A stretch of 53,320 nt of DNA, taken from Pelatocladus maniniholoensis HA4357-MV3. GTDB taxonomy: Bacteria; Cyanobacteriota; Cyanobacteriia; Cyanobacteriales; Nostocaceae. Within the stretch, counting starts at the first letter, position 1. The number at the start of each line of letters is the position of its first letter. The notes beneath the pieces were generated by a model, which saw only the letters and a program-made list of their open reading frames with translations, had not been told where the DNA came from and searched no databases. The translations under genes and the position numbers were made by a program. Shown in pieces: positions 46,377-53,320 of this stretch. Location of the stretch: NCBI GenBank assembly GCA_019359115.1, contig JAHHHW010000102.1, positions 1-53,320 of the forward strand, written 5' to 3'.

Positions 46377-47165
46377 TTATTGATTTTGTTTTCTCGCTTG
46401 AGCAAATATATTAGCAGCTTCCGGTGAACCTATGTATCGCCAATGCCATGGTTCATAGCCTACACCTTGTGGATTATTTTTATAGAAAGACAACTCAAAG
46501 CCAAATTCTTGAGCGTGACGATTTAACCAACGAAAAGCATCAGTGTTTTCAAATTTTAAAGTTATATCTTGTTTGGGAAAGTGGCCATCCGCTAAATCTA
46601 CAGCATAGCCAGTATGATGTTCACTATAACCAGGTGGTGCGCTAATTTTTGCTGCTTGTTGGACAGAGCCACGGCGCTTTATTTGTTCATCAAATAATTT
46701 TTTTTGTTGCTCTATTGTGCGAAAACCTGAGACTGGTATAATCCAGACTTTTTCATCTCTAGCAGCATAAATCATCTTCATAAGTGCTTTCGCAGCCTCT
46801 GGAGCTAGGGACTCGAATCGTTGGTATTCTTTAGTAGCATAACTAGCTATAGTCATTAATTGACTTGGATATGCATGTAAATAAGCAAAATGTCCATAGG
46901 AGGTGGAGCTAGGAATGCTGGTTGGCAAAGAAAAATTAGAATTTAATTTTTCTACTTCCAAAGGGGTCGTTAATACTGGTTCAGTTGCAACAGAAGGACT
47001 TGAATTTTGCTGAGTAGTAACAATAGCAGTGGGAAATTTATGATGAAACCTAGCCGACAATTTAGCAGATGAAATGATCAATAAATAGAGTCCCAAAACT
47101 ATCACGACTAATGCTACTATAGTCGCAATTAAGAAATAAGTTTTATTCCAATATTTTCTATGCAT
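46377..47165 (-). CDS. D-alanyl-D-alanine carboxypeptidase, VanY/LAS family
   Basis: 262 residues from ATG 47165 (TTG 47171 is also possible). One N-terminal membrane anchor (TYFLIATIVALVVIVLGLYLLI), a Ser/Thr/Pro spacer, then a zinc-dependent LAS peptidase: PVSGFRTIEQQKKLFDEQ, the zinc motif GYSEHHTGYAVDLAD (HxxxxxxD) and the C-terminal PWHWRYIG with the second metal His. It trims the last D-Ala from peptidoglycan stems; here it would act in the periplasm, anchored in the inner membrane. Confidence 0.94.
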   Translation of the reverse strand: MHRKYWNKTYFLIATIVALVVIVLGLYLLIISSAKLSARFHHKFPTAIVTTQQNSSPSVATEPVLTTPLEVEKLNSNFSLPTSIPSSTSYGHFAYLHAYPSQLMTIASYATKEYQRFESLAPEAAKALMKMIYAARDEKVWIIPVSGFRTIEQQKKLFDEQIKRRGSVQQAAKISAPPGYSEHHTGYAVDLADGHFPKQDITLKFENTDAFRWLNRHAQEFGFELSFYKNNPQGVGYEPWHWRYIGSPEAANIFAQARKQNQ

Positions 47166-47289
47166 TCTCAAAAAGGAATTAAAGAGTTAATTTTCTCTGT
47201 TCCCCTACAGTAGGGATTATTTCCTATTTATTTTTTATAATTTGATAATGAATTAACCCTATCCTATTTCCTGTTTTTTAACCACATAA

Positions 47290-48924
47290 TCATTTGAGAA
47301 TCTCAGAAGAGGCTATTCTCCATTGTCCATCTACAAACTGCAAATTGTAGATAACTGCTATGGTGTCAAAACCACTTTGTTCGGGATCAATTCTTCCATT
47401 TTTAATAAGTTTGCGCTGTTCAGTAACTTTTACTTTAATTGCTGCTTTATTCCCATCTGCAACAAATTGATCAACTTCTTCAATCCTTTGTAAACCGTAT
47501 TCATATCTTGCATTATTTCTTTCTAACCAATCAATTGTGCCATCGGAACCAGCAGTACTGGTATATAGTTTTCCTGTGGTGATGACAGCAGCAACTTGAC
47601 GATTATAAGGAGGAGCAAACATGACTCGTTTAGCTTCTAGCCAATAGTTAACTAGTTTGACAGCTTCTTGTTGTGAGATAGATGTTGATGATAAAACTCG
47701 TGCATTTTCTTGAGGAGTTGGGACAGTGGAAACTGAACTTTGCGTATTTTCTTGAGGAGTTGGGATGGGGGAAACTGGGAGTGTCGGTAAGACTTGTGAT
47801 TGTGGGGATGAATCAGTCGCTGTTGGTAAGGGACTTGTTGGTGGAGTTGATGCTTGCTGAGTTGATTGCGTGGGTTGTTTGAGGGTTAAAAACAAATAAC
47901 TAATACCAACTATACATAGTCCAACGACAGATCCTAAAATGACTGCTAGTTGCCAATTTTTTCCGCTAGCAGATACTGTATTTATTGTTCCTGGCTGAGA
48001 AGACTGAGCAAAAGCGTATACCGGGGGTTGAACTGAATTCGGTATTGATTGATTCCAAGGATCGGGAACCGGAATCAGTGCAACAGCAGGAATTGGAGGT
48101 GGGGGTGGAGGTGGAACAGCAGGTGCAAAGGAAAAGTTTAATGCTTGCAAAACAGCTTCAGCTGTATCAAGACGATTTAATGCTTGTACCGCTAGCATTC
48201 GATTCAATACAGAAGCAAATTGATCGCTGACCAATTTCCAATTCTCCCATTCCCAACTTTGAGTTTGAGAGTTGAACAAAATTTCAATTTCTTGACCTGT
48301 CAGCAGCATGACTATAGTGAGAGATAAAGCATATATATCTTCGCTTTCACCAAGCGGGATCATATTTGTTGCAAGTCTTCTGACTCGATCCAAAATTTTT
48401 ATTTTCGAGTTTTCTCCTCCCATCTGAGTCAGGATATCTGCAATTACCCCAAAGTTTGTCAATACCGGCAAATTATCATGACTTTGTAACAAGATGTTAC
48501 TGGGTGAAATATCTCCGTGGGTGATTTGTTGACTGTGCAAATAGCTGAGGACGGGCAAAATTTGATTTAGTAATTCAATAGCTTCGGCTTCGTTAAGAAC
48601 AGAGCGCGATCGCACCAAGTCTTGATAACTCTGTCCGTCTATATAGTTTTGAACAATAAACAGCCGTTCACTTTCCCAAAAGAAATCTTGAAGTTGTTGA
48701 ATCTGAGGATTTTTTATACCTTGCAGTTTACTTAACTGTTGCTGAAACTGTTCTCCAACAATTGCAGCTTTGCCAATTTCTGTAGATATGAACTCTCGTA
48801 AGACGCAGTTTTCGCTGCATTGAACTTGGTCTTGTGTCAGGTAAGTAACTTCAAATGTTTTTTGCGTAAGTATATGCTTGATTTGATACCGCTTATGTAC
48901 CAAATCACCCTGTTCACGAACCAT
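47290..48924 (-). CDS. Predicted Ser/Thr pseudokinase with transmembrane helix and ARC6-like (IMS) C-terminal domain
   Basis: 544 residues. The kinase fold (10-265) retains HGD (136-138) and Asn143, but the ATP-anchoring Lys is Arg43 (CVLREF), DFG reads N157-F-G, and the Gly-rich loop is degenerate. It is therefore probably inactive or unusual. A Pro-rich linker, one membrane helix (324-346) and a Pro/Thr/Ser-rich extracytoplasmic linker follow. The last 130 residues (QEAVKLVNYWLEAKRVMFAPPYN...WRIASSEIL) match the IMS domain of ARC6/Ftn2 and many cyanobacterial kinases. It faces an FHA gene across a 234-bp divergent gap. Confidence 0.88.
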   Translation of the reverse strand: MVREQGDLVHKRYQIKHILTQKTFEVTYLTQDQVQCSENCVLREFISTEIGKAAIVGEQFQQQLSKLQGIKNPQIQQLQDFFWESERLFIVQNYIDGQSYQDLVRSRSVLNEAEAIELLNQILPVLSYLHSQQITHGDISPSNILLQSHDNLPVLTNFGVIADILTQMGGENSKIKILDRVRRLATNMIPLGESEDIYALSLTIVMLLTGQEIEILFNSQTQSWEWENWKLVSDQFASVLNRMLAVQALNRLDTAEAVLQALNFSFAPAVPPPPPPPIPAVALIPVPDPWNQSIPNSVQPPVYAFAQSSQPGTINTVSASGKNWQLAVILGSVVGLCIVGISYLFLTLKQPTQSTQQASTPPTSPLPTATDSSPQSQVLPTLPVSPIPTPQENTQSSVSTVPTPQENARVLSSTSISQQEAVKLVNYWLEAKRVMFAPPYNRQVAAVITTGKLYTSTAGSDGTIDWLERNNARYEYGLQRIEEVDQFVADGNKAAIKVKVTEQRKLIKNGRIDPEQSGFDTIAVIYNLQFVDGQWRIASSEILK

Positions 48925-49158
48925 AAGGCTGACTGTCTAAATAAAGACCTTGATTAATTATATGACTATTTGATTAGTATCTGAGTATTTTTAAAAAAAT
49001 GTTAAATTATAATTTTTGTTCAGTATAAAATGATATTAATCTTACTATATTCAGTAGCAATACAATGATTTTTCTTCGTCGCTTAGTAGTCCACTCAGAC
49101 GGAGTGATAGTTGTTTGTGTCAGAATTTGTAAACATTTAAAAGTAGCTTTTAAGACTA

Positions 49159-49935
49159 ATGAAATTAAGTTTACTCCTCGAACAAACAGGTCAAAGTTGG
49201 ACTATCACACCTAATAGAGAGTACGTAGTAGGGAGTGGGAAAGAGTGTGATATTTTTTTGCCAAATAATAATGTTATATCGACACATCATCTGAAGTTGA
49301 GTTTCAATCAACAGAGTAATACTTGGCACGTTATTGACTTGGGTAGTAGTCACGGTACATTCGTTAATAGTCAGCAGATTAATGATTACCCAATTCAAAC
49401 ACAAACACGAATTGCTATGGCTGGTAGTATTGTCCTAGTTGCAACCCCAGAAGTTTTACCAGGAACAACACAACCTGCTTATACACCCCCACCACGTACT
49501 TATAATTCAACTCCACAGCCTGCTTATCCACCTGCATTTCAACAACCAATTGGAGGAAATCCCTCTTATCCATTGCAAATGCTGACTTGGAAAGAGTATG
49601 TAGAGCAGCAAGTAAAGCTAAGTTCTAACTTCTTTTTACGCACAGCGACCCGCTTTTCTTTGGTAACTGGCTTTTTTAATTTTATAGGTCGTCTTGGTGA
49701 ATTGATGCCAGTAATTGGCATTGTGTTACTTGTAATTTTTTGGAGGCAAAGCAAAGCTCAAGAATACAATATTCCTCCTTTAGATTTAGTTGATGCTAAA
49801 AAGCTTGATGATATGCTATCAAAGCAAGTAGAAATAGTTCTCAAACCAATGTTGCAATCTAAAGGTTATACAGAAGAACAAATAAAACAAATTCTCACAA
49901 GAACTTCCGCAGGTGGCAAAGTTTTTCGACGTTAA
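49159..49935 (+). CDS. FHA-domain membrane protein
   Basis: 258 residues. The FHA domain is at 1-95: YVVGSGKECDIFLPNNNVISTHHLKL and VIDLGSSHGTFVN. The phosphothreonine-binding Arg (normally GR) is replaced (VGSGKE), but SxxH and the NG-like loop remain. A Pro/Tyr-rich linker, a helix, a hydrophobic segment (LMPVIGIVLLVIFW) and a C-terminal helix (EIVLKPMLQSKGYTEEQIKQIL) follow. A phosphopeptide reader opposite a kinase-like gene suggests a shared pathway, but the altered Arg makes binding uncertain. Confidence 0.87.
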   Translation: MKLSLLLEQTGQSWTITPNREYVVGSGKECDIFLPNNNVISTHHLKLSFNQQSNTWHVIDLGSSHGTFVNSQQINDYPIQTQTRIAMAGSIVLVATPEVLPGTTQPAYTPPPRTYNSTPQPAYPPAFQQPIGGNPSYPLQMLTWKEYVEQQVKLSSNFFLRTATRFSLVTGFFNFIGRLGELMPVIGIVLLVIFWRQSKAQEYNIPPLDLVDAKKLDDMLSKQVEIVLKPMLQSKGYTEEQIKQILTRTSAGGKVFRR

Positions 49936-49959
49936 GAAAACTAAGTTTATTACTTAAAA

Positions 49960-50394
49960 ATGCTTTCTCCACTTTTAGCACTTCAGCATCTCCAAATCAA
50001 TACATCAGAAATTTCGGAACTCTGGCAAGCTGCAAAGCTTTCTCTCAAGTTAGGCAGGTTGAATCAATCCCTCACTATTGCTTATAATGCTGTGCAAAAA
50101 AATCCTGCCCAACAGCAACTTTATCACCAACACTATATTGAATCTATGAGATTGGGGGCAGAATTTGCTGAGGAGATTGGAGATAATCAGCGATCTGCAT
50201 ATTATTGGGAACAAGTTACGCAACAAGTACCTCAAGATGCTATAGCTTGGCATGGTTTGGGAATTGCCAAAGCAAATTTGCAAGATTACCAAAGTGCAGA
50301 GTTCGCCTTGAGTCGAGCATTGCAGCTAGAACCAGGAAATCAAAAAATCAGAATGCATTTAACAGAAGTCCGCCAACTTCTTGGAGTCAGTTAA
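49960..50394 (+). CDS. TPR-repeat protein
   Basis: 144 residues with three to four TPR-like helix pairs (LWQAAKLSLKLGRLNQSLTIAYNAVQKNPAQQ; AYYWEQVTQQVPQDAIAWHGLGIAKANLQDYQSAEFALSRALQLEPGNQ). It should be a soluble adaptor. It starts 24 bp after the FHA gene and is followed by STRR and the ATPase gene, so FHA-TPR-ATPase may be one transcription unit. A start near 49960 is supported by ATG. Confidence 0.85.
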   Translation: MLSPLLALQHLQINTSEISELWQAAKLSLKLGRLNQSLTIAYNAVQKNPAQQQLYHQHYIESMRLGAEFAEEIGDNQRSAYYWEQVTQQVPQDAIAWHGLGIAKANLQDYQSAEFALSRALQLEPGNQKIRMHLTEVRQLLGVS

Positions 50395-50475
50395 AAAGTA
50401 AAAAGTAAAAAGATAATCCCCATAATTAAATTTATTTTACCTTTTAACTTTTAACTTTTAACTTTTAACTTTTGC
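50395..50475. repeat. STRR (AAAAGTA and TTTTAAC heptamers)
   Basis: aaaaagtaaaaagtaaaaag at the left and four ttttaac units at the right, partly complementary, between the TPR gene and the ATPase gene. Confidence 0.85.
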
Positions 50476-52064
50476 CTTGTTTGGTCAGTAATTTTATGGT
50501 TACAGCACTCACAAAATGGGAAACCAGTACAGCTCCAGCAGTTGCAATCGAATCCACTGAGACAAGAGCGATCGCAGTTTTCTGGGGAGCCATGATCCCA
50601 GCGATTCCTGATTTAATTTCCAAAGAGCAGTTTCGCACCGGGATGACTTATGAAACCGCTCTCAACCAAATCCTGCAAGCACAACAACGCTGGATACAAC
50701 AACTACACGGTGAAAGCAGATTTACTCTTAGTATACGTATTATTACGACTGGTGACTCAGAACAAGATTTAATCTTTGGTTTAGTCGGTAGAACCGAGGG
50801 ACAAGCGGAAATAGAGACAATTAGCGCTGCCCGCAACTTCTTTAACAAAATCCGTGATACTTTTCCTAATGGCTATCCCCTAGAATCCTGTCGCACTGAA
50901 GAAGAATTGGCAATATTAAGATTACCTTTTTTACCCTCTGATGCAGGTACTTTAGCAGAATTTCGTCGCACTATTAGGCAACTGCAAACTATTACCAGTA
51001 AGGATATTCCAGATAAAGTAGGTATTCAGATTAATCCCTGGATTCCCCATCCTGACAACTTTCAAGATCTGTTTCGCGCCCTTTTGTGTCATCCCACCCC
51101 AGCAGCAGTAGCCATTAATTTGCAACCGACTCAGTTAACACAACAAGAAGCAACCTATTTAGCAGAACAAGCCCGTTTATACGCCAATATTGCTCAAATT
51201 AGCCGGGGAGAAAGTTTTCAAGTACGGTCAATGTCCAGCAACGTGCAGTATCAAGAAAAACTAGTAGAAGCAGAACACGCATCCCAAGCTTGGACAAAGT
51301 TGCAAAATAGTTGGCGATCGCCGTTTGAAATGACTATCAGCATGATCACTGAAAGTGCCTTACCACAGTCGATTATTGCTGCATTACAATCTGCGATCAA
51401 CGGTAAACCAGCCACAGAAAATCAGACTGCTGGAGGTGGAGAAGTAAAAATCAGCCAAACAGAAGCTCAGAAAATAGCTGTACGCCAGAACTGGGTAGAC
51501 CTCACCCTTTATCGTTGGGGAAACACCTACAATTTAAACCGTCTTCCTTGGTTATTTAGTCCAGAAGAAGTCCACAGTGTCTTTCGCCTACCCATTGCTG
51601 ATCGGACTGGTGTTTGGGGATTACCCTCTGCTGCTGGTGCTAATGATGCCCGTCGTCCAGAAAAAAGCAGTGAAATTACAGGGGAAATCTCCATCGGGAC
51701 ACTGCATCTGAGTAAAAAACAACTTACCCAGCACTTATTAATTAGCGGTGTTCCCGGTAGTGGAAAAACTAACACTTCCCTCTACTTATTAGAAACATTA
51801 TGGCGATCGCATCGTATTCCTTGGATGGTGCTGGAACCAGCCAAAACAGAATATCGCGGACTCAAAGCAGTTGATTCCCTCAAAGCAGATTTACTGATTT
51901 TTTCCTTGGGAGATGAACGAGTTGCACCATTGCGTTTCAATCCCTTCGAGCTACCCCCGACAATTAATCTCAATAGCCATTTGGGTGCATTGGTAGATTT
52001 ATTCTCAGTTTCTATGAGTATGTGGGGGCCGCTTCCCAACGTCGTCGAACAATTAATCATAGAA

Positions 52065-52240
52065 CCCATATTCCGCACTTCAAAATGTATTATCTTAATT
52101 TTCAAGAATTATTCCTAATAATGGTCAAACCGTTAAGTATTAATATTTAAATTCATTGAGAATTGGTGTTGTTCATTTAACCATTGTTAGTGAGATTTTG
52201 GAAATCTACGGATATTACACGATGAAGTGCGGAAAGTCGG
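52065..52240. mobile_element. MITE, 176 bp, with 6-bp target-site duplication
   Basis: Ends are CCCATATTCCGCACTTCA and (inverse) CCGACTTTCCGCACTTCA, identical over the inner 12 bp. ATAGAA occurs directly on both sides (52059-52064 and 52241-52246), a clean target duplication. The inside is AT-rich with no ORF, so it must be mobilised in trans. The ends and the 6-bp duplication suggest an IS4/IS1634-like parent, but I have not verified this. Confidence 0.9.
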
Positions 52241-53189
52241 ATAGAAGCATACAAACGCAAAGGCTTTACGAATCTGGGAGACAACAGTAAATTAAAACCT
52301 CCCTGTTTTTCTGATTTAGCTGTGTTGATTTCAGAAATTGTACCGAAACTCGGTTATTCCCAAGAAAGTACCGATGAAATCTTGGCTGCTGTCTCAGTGC
52401 GGATTAATAAGTTCCGTCGTGGACCTCTTGGTAAAATGCTGGATACGACAGAATCAGTACCCTTTGACATGTTAATGCAGCATCCTGTGATTTTGGAGAT
52501 GAGTCAGATTACGAATACTGATGATCGTGCTTTTGTCATGGGGTTGATTCTCAATCGTTGCTATCAGTATTGGACAGCTCGTCGTCACCAAGCAACAGGG
52601 GAATTGAAACACCTGCTACTGATTGAAGAAGCACATAACTTATTGGGGAATGTACCAGAATCTGGCAATAAAGAACAAGCGAACCCCAAAGGAAAAGCAG
52701 TGAAAAACTTTGCTAATATGCTGGCAGAGGTGCGGGGATTTGGCCAAGGAATAGCCGTAGCTGAACAAAATCCTGATGGTTTAATCCCTGATATTATGGT
52801 TAATACCAATATTAAACTTGCCCATCGCGTTGTAGAAGCAAAAAATCGCGAAGCCTTATCGCGTTCTATGCTGCTCACCCCTCAACAAGAAAAATCCTTA
52901 GCTTCCTTGGGTGTGGGACAAATGCTGTATTACATCGGTGGTATTCCAGAACCAAGTTTGACCAATGCGCCCAATTTCAAAGATGATGCTGTAAATAGGT
53001 TCAATCCTCGCTTGAGCGATGAAGAAATTCATACTTATTTTCAGCCATTTTTATCAAAATACAACTTTATCTATGCGCCACCAAGCGGCTGTCCCACCGA
53101 ACCCAATTTAGCCGCCTGTATTGAGCAAGGAGCAGACTTAGTACAAACCTTACTAGAAAACCCCCGATACCAGGGCTGGAAAACAGAAC

Positions 53190-53275
53190 TGATTCGGGAG
53201 CATCCCAATTTTGCAAAAAGAGGGAGAGAAGGGAAAAAAATTCGCGATTTTTCATCGCGAATAATCAGGGGACTG
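53190..53275. repeat. Repeat-derived 3' tail of the ATPase gene
   Basis: GGAGCATCCCAATTTT (53197-53212) is identical to 35212-35227 after DUF924, followed by a hairpin ATTCGCGA/TCGCGAAT (53241-53262). It encodes the last 35 or so residues (REHPNFAKRGREGKK...), basic and unlike the preceding domain, so the original C-terminus may have been replaced. Confidence 0.45.
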
Positions 53276-53320
53276 TACATCAACACAAGAATTCGCGAGA
53301 ATTAAAAGTGTTCAATCCCA

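Larger units (their letters stand above)
50496..53305 (+). pseudogene. HerA/FtsK-like ATP-binding protein gene split by a MITE
   Basis: Starts at ATG 50496 (MVTALTKWE). The N-terminal half is a cyanobacterial-type lead domain; the P-loop GVPGSGKTN is near residue 418, followed by WMVLEPAKTEY. The frame breaks at 52065 through a 176-bp insertion and resumes at 52247 (EAYKRKGFTNLG...). The second part has the Walker B LLLIEEAHNLLG and the AVAEQNPDGLIPDI region of HerA/VirB4-like ATPases. Removing 182 bp (insert plus one target copy) gives one continuous frame, VVEQLIIEAYKRKGF, of about 875 residues. As it stands, the first half would end at 52118 and the second could start at TTG 52322, each lacking half of the ATPase. 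Confidence 0.85.

Overview
The window reads as chromosomal DNA of a filamentous, Nostocales-type cyanobacterium. Evidence seen in the sequence: very frequent HIP1 octamers (GCGATCGC and close variants), several heptanucleotide short tandem repeats (STRR) of the kind described in heterocystous cyanobacteria, cyanobacteria-typical families (DUF1816, DUF4079, DUF1997, a CSP41-like epimerase, an ARC6-type IMS domain, a giant REC/GAF/PAS hybrid kinase), and low-GC intergenic DNA. I see no tRNA, rRNA, CRISPR array, prophage module or complete insertion sequence.

Layout. 1-4.8 kb: Orn/Lys/Arg-type decarboxylase, a Pro-rich small ORF, ychF and a CSP41-like epimerase, separated by repeats. 5.0-9.5 kb: exopolysaccharide block with a GT4 glycosyltransferase, a priming sugar transferase, GDP-mannose 4,6-dehydratase and GDP-fucose synthase. 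9.7-12.9 kb: a cyclic-nucleotide-binding protein directly abutting an nSTAND-like NTPase with a membrane segment and TPR-like tail. 13-18 kb: an acyl-CoA dehydrogenase/cyclase fusion, trpD, and a retropepsin-like lipoprotein converging on trpD. 18.4-22.6 kb: carA, a STAS antagonist, mrnC, rlmB and a DUF1816 protein. 22.6-27.5 kb: hydrolase, CAP-domain lipoprotein, two secreted unknowns and a DsbA-like protein. 27.6-33.7 kb: a 1954-residue hybrid sensor kinase and a small membrane protein. 34-43.3 kb: SRPBCC, DUF924, an unknown 587-residue protein, an ankyrin protein, DUF4079, DUF1997, an SDR protein, a lambda-type lysozyme-like protein and menH. 43.6-47.2 kb: phosphoketolase and a VanY-like carboxypeptidase. 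47.3-53.3 kb: a predicted pseudokinase with an ARC6-like C-terminus, facing an FHA protein, a TPR protein and a HerA-like ATPase gene.

The most notable structure lies outside or across the genes. (i) A roughly 590-nt, strongly self-complementary intergenic region (40426-41012) looks like a large structured RNA, possibly a stand-alone HEARO/omega-RNA-like element. (ii) A 176-bp MITE with a 6-bp target duplication splits the HerA-like ATPase gene, and removing it on paper restores the frame exactly. (iii) Repeats sit in frame inside coding sequence in at least four genes, including the junction of a two-enzyme fusion. (iv) A 21-bp tandem palindromic repeat lies just downstream of two unrelated genes 46 kb apart, in the same sense relative to each. 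(v) Two intergenic elements share a nested-hairpin layout with different sequences, which suggests selection on structure.
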